A stretch of DNA of 64,000 nucleotides from Acidobacteriaceae bacterium (GCA_903642225.1 CAHJWI010000006.1:56252-120251), one strand, 5' to 3'; shown: positions 26,184 to 34,983, numbered from the stretch's first letter. Numbers and translations are program-made. Notes: a model not told the origin generated them from the letters alone.

Positions 26184-27486
26184 GGGGCATCTCCGGAGAG
26201 GTGGCCGGATGGATTTGCGCGAGGGGCGGTCGCGGGAAGCCCCCGCCAAAGCGCCACACCAGCAGCAGCACGAGAGCACCGAGACAAAGGCTGAGTAGAG
26301 CATCGGCAAGCAGTTCTCCGCCAGAGCCCGTCCACCGGCCATGAAGAGTTGAGCCTTTGCCGTCCAGGATCACGGCACTCGCGATGGCCGCGTTGGCGGC
26401 TGCGGTGCAGATGGCGTACTTGGTCGCCGATAGCGGGTTATCGAGGCCGACGATCTGGAAGAGCAGAGCGCTGAATGCCGTGTAGTTGATGCCGGCCATG
26501 AGGTTGTAGAAGACCACGCCCGCAACAAAGACGCCCACGGTGTGCCAACCGGCGTGCAGGGCCAGCACCATCAGCAGAGAGCCGCACGCTGCAATCATCG
26601 CCGGAGCGACAAAGAGGAGACGTCGGTCGAAGCGGTTGCTGAGCGGTGCGCCCAGGGTAGACCCCACGATGCAGGCAATGGCCAGCCCTACACCGCTTAC
26701 CCAACCGGTGAGGCTCTCACTGGCGCCAAAGTCGCGGCCGATGCCGCCGAAGAGGTTCTGCATAGCGAAGGTGGCTGCCGGGACGATGCACACCAGCATT
26801 GCCCACAGATAGGTGCGCTGCCGCACGATGCTGACCAGGTTGCGTCCAAGCTGCCTCATGGCTCGGATGACGGGCTGCGGCGTCCTGTCTTCGCGCCCCG
26901 TGAACAGAAGGGGCGAGGCGGACAGGAGGATGGGCAAAGGCACCAACAAGGCTGCCGTTTGAGCACGGAAGCGGCCGATCTCCCAGACGGCGAGCGAACC
27001 GCACAGGCCGGTGAGACCCAGGTACGCGACGTTGAGCCAGGCGCTTGCGGCGCTTTGCTGTGATGGTGCCACCAAGTTGGGCACCATGCCGCCAATGGTG
27101 CTGCTGTACAGCTGCGTGCACAGGTAACCCAGGAACAGTGTGACGATGAGCAGGGTGGCGTCGGTGCCGTGGCCACCGCCGTTGGATGCACGGCCCACCA
27201 GCAGAACCGCCGTCCCCAGGCAGATGGCGGCCAGGCACGCCAGCAGCATGGCCCACACGCGACGCTGCATGCCGCAGTCCACCAGTGGGGCCAGCAGGAA
27301 GCTGAGATAGCTGGGGATCAAAACAAGGAACGCTATCTGTGCTTCACGCTCGTTGCTTACGCCGTGGTCTGTGAGCACAGTTGCAAGAGCGACGGCTACA
27401 AAGCCGTTCATGGCTCCCGAGGCCGAATACAGAAGACCCACCAGCCAGACCGGGAAGGTACGTGGCGGGGTTGTGGCAAGCGGCAT
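26173..27486 (-). CDS. MFS permease, AmpG-like
   Basis: 437 residues with twelve predicted membrane helices. VWLVGLLYSASGAMNGFVAVAL, LAPLVDCGMQRRVWAM and LLTDHGVSNEREAQIAFL resemble the AmpG/acetyl-CoA transporter branch, which imports anhydro-muropeptides for recycling. The overlap with alr and the presence of murQ at 59 kb fit cell-wall recycling, but the assignment within MFS is by general resemblance only. The loop between helices 6 and 7 is basic and long, as usual. GAGGATC lies before the ATG. Confidence 0.7.
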   Translation of the reverse strand: MPLATTPPRTFPVWLVGLLYSASGAMNGFVAVALATVLTDHGVSNEREAQIAFLVLIPSYLSFLLAPLVDCGMQRRVWAMLLACLAAICLGTAVLLVGRASNGGGHGTDATLLIVTLFLGYLCTQLYSSTIGGMVPNLVAPSQQSAASAWLNVAYLGLTGLCGSLAVWEIGRFRAQTAALLVPLPILLSASPLLFTGREDRTPQPVIRAMRQLGRNLVSIVRQRTYLWAMLVCIVPAATFAMQNLFGGIGRDFGASESLTGWVSGVGLAIACIVGSTLGAPLSNRFDRRLLFVAPAMIAACGSLLMVLALHAGWHTVGVFVAGVVFYNLMAGINYTAFSALLFQIVGLDNPLSATKYAICTAAANAAIASAVILDGKGSTLHGRWTGSGGELLADALLSLCLGALVLLLVWRFGGGFPRPPLAQIHPATSPEMPHVA

Positions 27487-27596
27487 GGAGTGGAAAGATC
27501 CTCGCCCTTGATTCTATGGAACGACCTGCGGAGCTGCCGGACGAATACGGTACGAGGTCACTGCCGGGCTACTCCCATGAATCTCAAGTCAGCGAA

Positions 27597-28328
27597 TCAG
27601 CGGGCAGCCGAATGGGCAGCGTGTCCTGGCACAGGGTGCGACGCGGTGGCAGGAGTCGCAGGGACCGCTTGTGCAAGTGCGGCTGCCACAATCGCGTCAA
27701 GCTGCGTGGGATCGTTGATGCCGCCCTGGGTGCCGCAAACCACCTGGTACTTGTCGCGTGTGACGACGACGATTGTCGGCGTGAGTGTAACGTGCAGACG
27801 CTCACCGGTGTCGTAGTCTGCCTTGACCCTGGCCGCGAGCACACCACCAGGATCGAGCGGCGACGGCACGGGGAGGTTGTGCCGCTTCATCCACAGGGCG
27901 TTGTACTGCTGCAAGTCGTCTTTGCTGGAGATGGACCGCTGCGAGGCGAAGACGTCGGTGCGATATTCCGCTGCGATCTTGGGGCTGACTTTGTCTTCAA
28001 GGTAGCGCGCGAAGACCGCGCCATCGAAGGTCCATACGTGCTGCGCGAGCGGGAAGTCGCGGCGCACGAGCGGGACGTGCTCTTTCTCAGACGTGGAGAG
28101 CTCATAAGGGTGGGCGCGCGCACAGGCGGGGCAACCCAGATCTTCAAAGACCAGGATGGAGACCTTGCTGCCCGGTGCCGGCTTGAGAATGGAGGTGTCG
28201 ATAAAGGAGTCGCGTGCACCCTGGCCGACGAACTGGGCGTGGGCGGAAGCAGAAAGAAGCGCCGCCAGCAGCACCGTTCGTTGCAGCAGAACGAATACCT
28301 TGTGTTGTGCTTTCCGCCGTACCTTCAT
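27597..28328 (-). CDS. DsbA-like periplasmic thiol-disulphide protein
   Basis: 243 residues from ATG 28328 with a signal peptide (about 1-31). The thioredoxin-fold domain begins at about 48 (KVSILVFEDLGCPACARAH) with active site CPAC, and has the cis-proline loop in LTPTIVVV. The insert of helices between them (DDLQQYNALWMKRHNL) is DsbA-like. It should oxidise or isomerise disulphides in exported proteins. The C-terminal 25 residues are Ala/Pro/His-rich and disordered. No dsbB partner is visible. Upstream lies the TPR lipoprotein gene, separated by about 140 bases and a weak hairpin (28412-28434). Confidence 0.82.
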   Translation of the reverse strand: MKVRRKAQHKVFVLLQRTVLLAALLSASAHAQFVGQGARDSFIDTSILKPAPGSKVSILVFEDLGCPACARAHPYELSTSEKEHVPLVRRDFPLAQHVWTFDGAVFARYLEDKVSPKIAAEYRTDVFASQRSISSKDDLQQYNALWMKRHNLPVPSPLDPGGVLAARVKADYDTGERLHVTLTPTIVVVTRDKYQVVCGTQGGINDPTQLDAIVAAALAQAVPATPATASHPVPGHAAHSAAR

Positions 28329-28469
28329 TGTGGAGATCTCCGAAGTGTAGTTTACAGCGGGGTCGCAGATGCTACGCGAGACGCCTTCTGGGCAATGTGA
28401 GCGGCAACACAAAAGCCCCCGTCGTGGGAGCTCTTATGTCGAATGCCGCACAAGTGGAAACGGCCGCCT

Positions 28470-29291
28470 TTACTCCGTGGTGACTGTGCCGTGCGTTGCC
28501 TTTTCTTCCTTCTTCTTTTCGTTGTTGGCGCGTGCACCCATGACCTGCTTGGTGTAGTCGTCGGCCATGGCCACATCCTGCTTGACGGTCGCGGGATCTC
28601 CGCAGTCGACGTCGGCTTTGCGGCGATAGATCAGGTTCAGATAACCGAGGGCGTCGTCGTAGTCGGTGCGCAGCTTGACCGACTCATTGAGGTGCGAGAT
28701 GCCGTCTGTAACGGACGTGGTATTTGCTGCCTTGATCTTGGCGCAGGCACCTTTGGACATCTTCAAGTTGCCGGTTCCGTCGTCCTTTAACCCGTCCTCG
28801 CCCAGGATCTTGACGGCATTGTTGTAGGCCTCGGCAAAGTCCGCGGATCCGATGCTGTAGTGGGCTTCCGCGTCCTTGGGGTCAACCTGAATAACCTGCA
28901 GTTCATAGGCCTTGGACTGTGCGGGCTGCTTGATGTTGCGGTAAATGCTGGCAAGCTGCTGCAGCGAATTCTTATCGCCGGGGTGCTCTCCAAGGTAATC
29001 CTTGAAGATGGTGATGGCGTTGTTCGCGGTCTTCAGGTTGGCATCATCCGTGGCGTTGGGAATGACCATGTATGAGTACGCCGTGCCAAGATAGAGCTTG
29101 GCTTGCGGAAGCTTGGGGTCGAGGCGAATCGCTTCCTGAAAATGACCGATCGCTTCTTCGTATTGTGCGTTCTTGAACGCGCCGACACCCTTGTTGATCT
29201 GATCGCGCGCTTTAAGTTGAGCGCAGCCGAGAAGGAGACCGAAAGAGGCGACCAGAGCAGCAGCGGCGGGAACACGAGCGTTTAGGTTCAT
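28470..29291 (-). CDS. TPR-repeat lipoprotein
   Basis: 273 residues from ATG 29291 (ATG 29321 is an alternative in the same frame). The N-terminus MNLNARVPAAAALVASFGLLLGC ends in a lipobox, so the mature protein should be lipid-anchored at Cys23. Tetratricopeptide repeats occupy about 32-190 (GVGAFKNAQYEEAIGHFQEA, KLYLGTAYSYM, SLQQLASIYRNIKQPAQSKA, AHYSIGSADFAEA). The charged tail (NNEKKKEEKATHG) is disordered. Probably an assembly scaffold in the periplasm; no enzymatic motif. A possible promoter with TACAAT lies about 100 bases upstream. Confidence 0.8.
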   Translation of the reverse strand: MNLNARVPAAAALVASFGLLLGCAQLKARDQINKGVGAFKNAQYEEAIGHFQEAIRLDPKLPQAKLYLGTAYSYMVIPNATDDANLKTANNAITIFKDYLGEHPGDKNSLQQLASIYRNIKQPAQSKAYELQVIQVDPKDAEAHYSIGSADFAEAYNNAVKILGEDGLKDDGTGNLKMSKGACAKIKAANTTSVTDGISHLNESVKLRTDYDDALGYLNLIYRRKADVDCGDPATVKQDVAMADDYTKQVMGARANNEKKKEEKATHGTVTTE

Positions 29292-29770
29292 TGAGCGAAG
29301 GGTCTCCTTGAATGGCCGCATGCGATAAATCGTTCCTGAGAAGAAATGAAAAGAAAGCGGTTGCTCTCGTGGAAGTGATTGTATCCGCACAATTGCGTTT
29401 GTGGCCAGACCCAATCCGCGAAGTAGCGGACTGCCCTGGCCTGAGCGTGCTGCGCAGAAACGACCATACAGCAGACGCAGCAAAAGAGAAACCATACGTG
29501 GGCAATTGTCCAAGCAACGCTGATGGGCGAGCACTACGAACGACAGCCGGACCGCAGCACCGGAGTCGCCATGCACCCGGACGTGACACTATCGACCGCC
29601 AGAGCATGCCTCTGTTCGCGGAGACAAGCGAGGCGGGGTTGCGCCACAGGTTACGGCGCATGTTCCTGCCTGTTCTGTTGGCGAATTGTTCTTCCCCCGC
29701 TCACGGTCTATTCAGATAAGTCGCACAACAATGAGTGCGTATGACGATGCTGCAGCACCGGAGAGTTGCC
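29292..29770. other. 479-base gap with a duplicated gene-start segment
   Basis: No convincing gene. The sequence GCAGCACCGGAG ... GCCATGCACCC occurs at 29554-29578 and again at 29752-29778, with the two ATGs exactly 200 bases apart; the second is the start of the PHP gene. The first opens a 57-codon frame (29571-29744) that is Cys/Arg-rich and looks non-coding. Confidence 0.6.
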
Positions 29771-30922
29771 ATGCACCCAGAGTCGCACGTGTCGTATGAG
29801 TGGACAGAGCCGTCGGCCGTTTACGGGTACAAGACCGGCGTTTCGCTGCACAGCCACACCAGTCATTCCGTGGAAAGTCTGACGTTCATTCATGGACTGT
29901 TCTTGGAGTATGGGGTGTTGCGACCGATCTTCCGGTACTACGAGCGGCTGAGCTTAAAGCGTTATGGATTGAAGCTGAACTTTGAAGCAGCGCATTGGCG
30001 GCCACCTTTGGTCCCGCGCATGGCATTCGATCTGGAGTCGCGGCAGATTCGTGCCCTGGGACTATACCCGCTGGTCTCCATTACAGATCACGATGATATA
30101 CAGGCACCGCTGCTGCTGCGCACAATGCCTTCTTCGCGGCACATTCCGGTTTCGCTGGAGTGGACTGTGCCGTTTGAGGCGACGGCGTTTCACATGGGCA
30201 TCCACAACCTGCCGAGCGCCGAAGCGCAGCGATGGATGGACCGCTTTGCTGCGTTTACAGCTGCGCCCTGCCAGGAGCAGCTCACCGCCATGCTGGGTGA
30301 GCTGCATGGGCTGCCAGAGGTGCTGGTGGTGCTGAACCACCCGATGTGGGATCTGTATGCGATTGGTAAAGAAGGGCACCTCGCAGCGCTGGACCGTTTT
30401 CTGACTCGGTATGGCCGGCTGTTGCATGCGCTGGAGCTGAACGGCCTGCGGCATGCCGCTGAAAACGGAGAGGTGCAGGCACTGGCCGCGCGCTGGGGTC
30501 AGCTGTTGATTAGCGGCGGGGACCGGCACGGGATGGAGGCCAACGCAAACATCAATCTGACACATGCCGCGAGCTTTAACGAGTTTGTGCGCGAGGTGCG
30601 GGTGGAGCGTCGGAGTCATGTGCACTTCCTGCAGCAATATAAGGGCTGTTGGGAGCAACGCATTATGGATTCGACCGTGGATGCCGTGGTGGACCATGCC
30701 GACTTCAGCCCCGGCTGGCAACGATGGGATGAGCGCGCGTTCCACCCGGATAGGAACGGCGTGATGCAGCCACTGGCGGAGCTATGGGTGAACGGGCGGG
30801 TGCCGCTGCTGCTGCGGGCGGCACTTGCAGTCGTTCGGCTTTCACGCTATCGCAGCGTTGCGGCGGCAATACGAATGGTGCTGCCGAGGGTGGAATCGGA
30901 TTTGCCTGAGGTCGTGGGATAA
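29771..30922 (+). CDS. PHP-fold metal-dependent phosphoesterase-like protein
   Basis: 383 residues from ATG 29771, which has GGAGAG five bases upstream. SLHSHTSHS (about 23-31) and SITDHDDI (about 98-105) are the first two metal-binding motifs of the PHP domain; GIHNL, VVLNHPMWD and ISGGDRHG supply further His/Asp ligands. PHP proteins hydrolyse phosphoesters with two or three metals; this one is longer than YciV-type enzymes and the last 110 residues have no recognised fold. No signal peptide. Substrate unknown. The GT2 gene lies downstream on the opposite strand, 46 bases away. Confidence 0.78.
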   Translation: MHPESHVSYEWTEPSAVYGYKTGVSLHSHTSHSVESLTFIHGLFLEYGVLRPIFRYYERLSLKRYGLKLNFEAAHWRPPLVPRMAFDLESRQIRALGLYPLVSITDHDDIQAPLLLRTMPSSRHIPVSLEWTVPFEATAFHMGIHNLPSAEAQRWMDRFAAFTAAPCQEQLTAMLGELHGLPEVLVVLNHPMWDLYAIGKEGHLAALDRFLTRYGRLLHALELNGLRHAAENGEVQALAARWGQLLISGGDRHGMEANANINLTHAASFNEFVREVRVERRSHVHFLQQYKGCWEQRIMDSTVDAVVDHADFSPGWQRWDERAFHPDRNGVMQPLAELWVNGRVPLLLRAALAVVRLSRYRSVAAAIRMVLPRVESDLPEVVG

Positions 30923-30968
30923 GGCGCCGGGGAATGCTGGTTGCCGTCAACCTACTGAGTGGCTGGCA

Positions 30969-31718
30969 CTACCCTTCGGGCTGCTCGCGGATGTCCAGGT
31001 GGTCGTGCGTGAAAGGTCGTTCAAGGAAGATGGTCCACAGATAGTTGACGGAATAGCGCCACGCCATCGTCAGGATGCCCTCTTTCTTGAGCCTTCGCGC
31101 TGAGGACAGCATGGTCAGGTCAAAGGTGAAGCGGACCTCGCCGATTTCATTCAGGCGGCGCGCGATGTCGGTGTCTTCGCCATAGAACGGAATGGAAAGA
31201 TTGAAGCCGCCGATGCGCTGCAGGGCAGATCGGGTGACCACGAAGTTTCCGCCCTGCACCATGGAACCAACGCGCAGAACATATCGGTTGAGTGCGTATG
31301 TGGCCCATGCCAGGCCGTAAAACACGCGGACCAGCAATGACTGGAGAGCTGTGAGGTCGTAGTACACAAGTGGCCCACTGAGTGCGAGTAGGTTGGCGTT
31401 GCGTTCAAATGCCTGGAGGACTTGGCTGACCCATCCCTCCGGCAGGCGGGAGTCGGCGTCGACGTTGGCGATGAGCTCGCCGGTACACGCATCGAAGCCG
31501 GCCTGCCGGGCATGGGTGAGGCCCTTAAGCGGTTCATCGACCAGGCGGACTGAGGGATAGCGTAGAGCGACCGCGCGGGTCCTGTCGGTGCTGGCATTGT
31601 TAACGACGACGATCTCCGTCGTTACGCCGCAGCCGCCGGTCTGGCTCAGGATAGATTCCAGGCAGGCCGCCAGGTAGGCTTCTTCGTTGTAGGCAGGGAT
31701 GACGAAGCTCAGTCGCAT
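30969..31718 (-). CDS. family 2 glycosyltransferase
   Basis: 249 residues. GT-A fold: SFVIPAYNEEAYLAACLESI, EIVVVNNASTDRT, KGLTHARQAGFDACTGELIANVDADSRLP (Asp-x-Asp metal site) and PFYGEDTDIARRL (catalytic ED). It transfers a sugar from a nucleotide donor, probably to a lipid or polysaccharide at the inner membrane; a hydrophobic stretch (LLVRVFYGLAWATYAL) may sit on the membrane. No neighbouring polysaccharide genes, so the acceptor is unknown. Confidence 0.88.
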   Translation of the reverse strand: MRLSFVIPAYNEEAYLAACLESILSQTGGCGVTTEIVVVNNASTDRTRAVALRYPSVRLVDEPLKGLTHARQAGFDACTGELIANVDADSRLPEGWVSQVLQAFERNANLLALSGPLVYYDLTALQSLLVRVFYGLAWATYALNRYVLRVGSMVQGGNFVVTRSALQRIGGFNLSIPFYGEDTDIARRLNEIGEVRFTFDLTMLSSARRLKKEGILTMAWRYSVNYLWTIFLERPFTHDHLDIREQPEG

Positions 31719-31864
31719 GGGGCCGAGGCTAGCTGCGGAATGTTGCTGTGCGTTGAACGAGACGTGTCACGCTGAAGAATTGGTGCTGGGGGCCTTAAAG
31801 CAATGCGCGCGATGGGCGCGGCTGTGGCACAACCGATGCAATAAACAGGGTGATCGGTGGGCTG

Positions 31865-31909
31865 ACAGAAAGACGAATGCACCCGTTTGGGTGGCATTCG
31901 CCTTTCTGT
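31865..31909 (-). terminator. terminator after the exbD pair
   Basis: Long stem ACAGAAAG-A-CGAATGC-A-CCC / GGG-TG-GCATTCG-C-CTTTCTGT around a GTTT loop. It lies 15 bases beyond the stop of the last exbD gene and marks the end of the tonB cluster. Confidence 0.8.
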
Positions 31910-31924
31910 TGCTTTGCCTGGAGT

Positions 31925-32356
31925 TTAGTTTCCTGCTTCCACACGAGGGGTGATGATGCCGATGTTGTCAACGCCCGCCGCGTGGCCCGCGTCGATGACC
32001 GGGGTGACGGCTGCGAAGTCAAGATCTTTGTCACCCTTCACAAACATCACCTTGTCGTTACGCGCTTCAAAGATGGTGCGCAGCTTTTCAGTCAACTGGT
32101 CCAGGGTGACCTGGTCGTCATTGATCTTGTAAGCAGGCTGCCCTTTGCCGTTGGCGAGGGCTTGGACGACGATGGTACGACTGTCCACGTCGGCGGTTTT
32201 GTCCTTCGGTGGCTGTGGTACGAGTGTATCGAGACCGCGCACGACGTTAGGCTGGATCACCATAAAGATAATCAACAACACCAACAAGACGTCGATCAGT
32301 GGCGTGACGTTGATATCGGAGCGTGCTCCTTTACCGCCGCCTCCTCCCATGCCCAT
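31925..32356 (-). CDS. exbD: ExbD/TolR-type biopolymer transport protein (second copy)
   Basis: 143 residues. ATG 32356 has GGAG seven bases upstream. A Gly-rich start (MGMGGGGGKGARSDINVTP) leads to one membrane helix with the conserved Asp (PLIDVLLVLLIIFMVIQP) that carries protons with ExbB, followed by a periplasmic domain ending in VIDAGHAAGVDNIGIITP. It forms the stator with ExbB and energises TonB. It is the last gene of the tonB-exbB-exbD-exbD cluster and is a diverged copy of the gene before it. Confidence 0.93.
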   Translation of the reverse strand: MGMGGGGGKGARSDINVTPLIDVLLVLLIIFMVIQPNVVRGLDTLVPQPPKDKTADVDSRTIVVQALANGKGQPAYKINDDQVTLDQLTEKLRTIFEARNDKVMFVKGDKDLDFAAVTPVIDAGHAAGVDNIGIITPRVEAGN

Positions 32357-32413
32357 GGTGAATCTCCTTTGCCGCAAGCGGCGAACTGCGTTCGAGTGCC
32401 TGACGTTGGCGAG

Positions 32414-32836
32414 CTACATAAGTGGCTTGTCGGTAAGCATGCCAAGCTGGCTGACACCGGCGGCACGAACGCCGTCAATGGCAGACATCACGGCACCGTA
32501 GTTGGCGCGCTGATCTCCGCGAAAGTAGACGCGCTTGTCTGTCTTTTTGTCCAGCATGGCGGCTATTTTTTCGCCGAGCGCATCCGGTGCAGTCTGGTCG
32601 CCGCCAAGGTAGGTCTTGCCATCGCGTGTCACGGCAACGACGACCGAGTCTTCCTTGTTGGCATCGTCCATGACGACCGCAGCGGTTGCCTGTGGTAGCT
32701 CGACGTTCACCTTGTTATTGAGCATGGGCGTGACGACCATGAAGATGATGAGCAGAACGAGCATCACATCGACCATCGGGGTTACGTTAATGTCGGAGTT
32801 TACCCGTTTGTGCTCATCGCGTTTTGCGAGTGCCAT
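32414..32836 (-). CDS. exbD: ExbD/TolR-type biopolymer transport protein (first copy)
   Basis: 140 residues. ATG 32836 has GGAG eight bases upstream. VNSDINVTPMVDVMLVLLIIFMVVTP gives the membrane helix with the proton-carrying Asp; the periplasmic part ends AIDGVRAAGVSQLGMLTDKPLM. Two different ExbD genes beside one ExbB are common in this group and may form mixed stators. The second copy starts 57 bases downstream. Confidence 0.93.
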   Translation of the reverse strand: MALAKRDEHKRVNSDINVTPMVDVMLVLLIIFMVVTPMLNNKVNVELPQATAAVVMDDANKEDSVVVAVTRDGKTYLGGDQTAPDALGEKIAAMLDKKTDKRVYFRGDQRANYGAVMSAIDGVRAAGVSQLGMLTDKPLM

Positions 32837-32916
32837 GATTACCGCTCCGTAAATCTTCAAGTTCTGACTACGCAAAGTTCTTTAAAAGCAGACTAGCAGG
32901 ACGCCTTCGGATTCGA

Positions 32917-32955
32917 GAGAAGGTCTGGAGTGCACGTCGCACACCAGACCTTCTC
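32917..32955 (-). terminator. hairpin between exbB and exbD
   Basis: Perfect 12-bp stem GAGAAGGTCTGG / CCAGACCTTCTC with a 15-base loop, not followed by a T run. A second hairpin (GGCCCCA / TGGGGCC, 33010-33026) lies nearer the exbB stop. Together they may stop part of the transcripts or protect the exbB end, which would give more ExbB than ExbD. Confidence 0.55.
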
Positions 32956-33032
32956 AGCTCTCGTCACGCTGCCCTTTGGACCGGCTTAATCGCAATAGGA
33001 CTGAGCTGCGGCCCCAGGTTGGGGCCAGCCGC

Positions 33033-33794
33033 TTAGCGCTGTGACTGTTTGATGAAGTAGTCCACCAGTTCGGAGGAGCTGTTGTCCATTTCGACGTCAA
33101 ACGATTCCACCTTATTGGTGAAGTAGTTGAACGTCATAACGGCGGGGATGGCCACCAGGAGTCCGAGAGCGGTCGTCACCAGAGCCTCAGAGATGCCGCC
33201 AGCAACTGCGCCGATACCGGCAGTCTTCTGTGTGGCGATTTCCTGGAAGGCGTGGAGAATACCGATGACGGTGCCGAGCAGGCCGATGAACGGTGCCGTG
33301 GAACCGATGGTGGCGAGCGAGCCCAGGCCGCGCTTGAGCTTGGCATGAACGATCGCCTCAGAGCGCTCGAGGGCGCGCTTGGAGGACTCGATCTGCTCGT
33401 CGGTGATGTTGCCACCCGAACCGTAGGAGCGGAACTCCTGCAGACCGGCGGTAACGACTTCGGCAAGGTGCGACTTCTTGGCGCGGTCGGCAACCTTGAT
33501 GCCCTCGTCGAGACGGCCATCTTTCAGGGCGCCGGCGACCTTGGGTGCGAATTCACGCGACTGCTTCTTAGCGGCTGCAAAGTACAGTGCGCGGTCGATC
33601 ATAACCGCCAGTGACCAAATGGACATGATGAAAAGGATGCCAACGATGATGTCGTCCATGACGCCCATGTGCTTGAGCATGTCGATGAGCGAAAAGCCGC
33701 CGCCACCCGAAGCCGGTGCTGCTGCTTCCTGAAAGAAGATGCCGAGGGATGCGGGAACATGTGCGAAGTTAGCTGCTGCGTGAGCGAGAATCAC
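33033..33794 (-). CDS. exbB: ExbB/TolQ/MotA-type proton channel protein
   Basis: 253 residues starting at GTG 33794 behind AGGAGGA. Three membrane segments: about 43-63 (DIIVGILFIMSIWSLAVMID), about 155-178 (LATIGSTAPFIGLLGTVIGIL) and about 200-220 (EALVTTALGLLVAIPAVMTF). The Thr and Ser of the second and third helices that face the proton path in ExbB are present. It pairs with the ExbD proteins to harvest the proton gradient for TonB. The gene follows tonB, separated by 175 bases that contain a strong hairpin. Confidence 0.94.
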   Translation of the reverse strand: MILAHAAANFAHVPASLGIFFQEAAAPASGGGGFSLIDMLKHMGVMDDIIVGILFIMSIWSLAVMIDRALYFAAAKKQSREFAPKVAGALKDGRLDEGIKVADRAKKSHLAEVVTAGLQEFRSYGSGGNITDEQIESSKRALERSEAIVHAKLKRGLGSLATIGSTAPFIGLLGTVIGILHAFQEIATQKTAGIGAVAGGISEALVTTALGLLVAIPAVMTFNYFTNKVESFDVEMDNSSSELVDYFIKQSQR

Positions 33795-33929
33795 GAGATT
33801 CAGTCCTCCTGGGTTAGACCTGCGTTAGGCGAAGGCGGCAGCCTCAAACGAGAGTATCCGGCCAGAGAAAATGCAAAGCTTGTCGAGCCGAGAAGACGGC
33901 ATCCTGTTCAACCCAAGACGGGAGCTTGG

Positions 33930-33960
33930 CAAAGCCGATGCAGTTGCGGCATCGGCTTTG
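33930..33960 (-). terminator. hairpin between tonB and exbB
   Basis: Perfect 12-bp stem CAAAGCCGATGC / GCATCGGCTTTG with a 7-base loop, ten bases after the tonB stop. No clear T run; it may act as an attenuator or RNA-end stabiliser within the cluster. Confidence 0.6.
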
Positions 33961-33969
33961 CGCGCTTGA

Positions 33970-34707
33970 CTAGCCACCGAAGGAGAAGTTCACCTGAACG
34001 GTAGTGTCGACCTCGGTCGGTTCGCCGTTCAGCAGGTAGGGCTTATATTTCCATTGCTGCACGGCCTGGGTTGCGGCAGAGCGCAGCATCTCAGGACCGG
34101 ACACGACCGAGAGGCTCTCGATATTGCCAGATTTCGAGATCACCGCGTGCAACAGCACCGTTCCGGAGACGTGAGCTGCCTTGGCGATGGCCGGGTACAC
34201 CGGCGACGTCTTGTTCAGCAATTGCCCCGCGGCAACACCGCTAGAGAGACGGACCGGGCCAGTCGGCTTCGGCTTGTCTACCTTGGCAACGACTACGGGT
34301 GCAGTGTTGAGACCCAGACCGCCCATGATGCCGCTCGCTCCGCCGGTAGATGGACCCATGCCTGCTCCGACGACACCACTGGAGACGGGAGGCGGTGGAG
34401 GCGGTTCCTTGGTCAGGTCGATCTTCTTTGGAATCTTGGTCGGCGCCGTAAACGCGTCCAGCACAGGCACAATCTTCGTCACCTTAACGATCTGCTGTGG
34501 TGGTGGCGGAGGCGGTGGCGGCGGAGGTGGCGGCGGTGCCGTCAGCATCGCGGTCATTGCCGTCTTGGGCAATGCTTCCGGATACAGCAGCGGGATCAGA
34601 ATCAGGACGGCGATGATGGCAACATTGAAGCCGAACGTCGCAATCATCCAGTACTTGGATTTGGACTTCAACTTGCCGGACGATTCCACCAGAGAGTCTT
34701 CAAACAT
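33970..34707 (-). CDS. tonB: TonB energy transducer
   Basis: 245 residues from ATG 34707. One N-terminal membrane helix (ATFGFNVAIIAVLILIPLLY, about 24-43) anchors it; then a run of 13 prolines and a second proline stretch form the periplasm-spanning arm; the C-terminal TonB domain begins at about 165 (SPVYPAIAKAAHVSGTVLLHAVI, AATQAVQQWKYKPYLLNGEP) and ends VDTTVQVNFSFGG. It couples ExbB/ExbD to outer-membrane receptors such as those at both ends of this window. The start lacks a strong ribosome-binding site. A promoter lies 170 bases upstream. Confidence 0.93.
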   Translation of the reverse strand: MFEDSLVESSGKLKSKSKYWMIATFGFNVAIIAVLILIPLLYPEALPKTAMTAMLTAPPPPPPPPPPPPPQQIVKVTKIVPVLDAFTAPTKIPKKIDLTKEPPPPPPVSSGVVGAGMGPSTGGASGIMGGLGLNTAPVVVAKVDKPKPTGPVRLSSGVAAGQLLNKTSPVYPAIAKAAHVSGTVLLHAVISKSGNIESLSVVSGPEMLRSAATQAVQQWKYKPYLLNGEPTEVDTTVQVNFSFGG

Positions 34708-34839
34708 GGGCAACCCCGATTTCTGCGAGAGAGGTGAGACATAGTGCACTGCGTTGAGATAACAGCCCTGCGGTAGACACCACCGTGTTGCAGTTTGTTC
34801 CCGGCCATTTTGAATCGATCCGGGAGCGGTGCAGAGAAG

Positions 34840-34857
34840 GTTCAGGGTGCCCTGAAC
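34840..34857 (-). promoter_or_regulatory. inverted repeat in the tonB leader
   Basis: GTTCAGGG-TG-CCCTGAAC, arms of 8 perfect bases, about 16 bases after the predicted transcription start of tonB. It could be an operator or an RNA hairpin in the leader. Confidence 0.45.
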
Positions 34858-34879
34858 GGCGTGGTGCTCTGAGACGCAA

Positions 34880-34908
34880 AGAATAGCGCGCGTGCAAAAG
34901 TTTGGCAA
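34880..34908 (-). promoter_or_regulatory. predicted sigma-70 promoter of the tonB cluster
   Basis: On the minus strand TTGCCA (34903-34908) and TATTCT (34880-34885) are exactly 17 bases apart. Start of transcription would be near 34873, giving a leader of about 165 bases before tonB. Confidence 0.6.
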
Positions 34909-34983
34909 TAGCGTCAAGGGTTGACCGTCGCTTTTAAGCGGAACAGTTTCCTTCGCGAGCGTGTGCCGTGGTGCAATGCGAAC

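Noticed and set aside
29571..29744. 57-codon frame opened by the duplicated start
   Set aside because: Cys/Arg-rich translation without domain features; treated as part of the duplication instead of as a gene.
34497..34535. G-rich tract that might form a quadruplex
   Set aside because: It codes for the 13-proline run of TonB on the other strand; the base pattern follows from the codons, so no separate function can be claimed.
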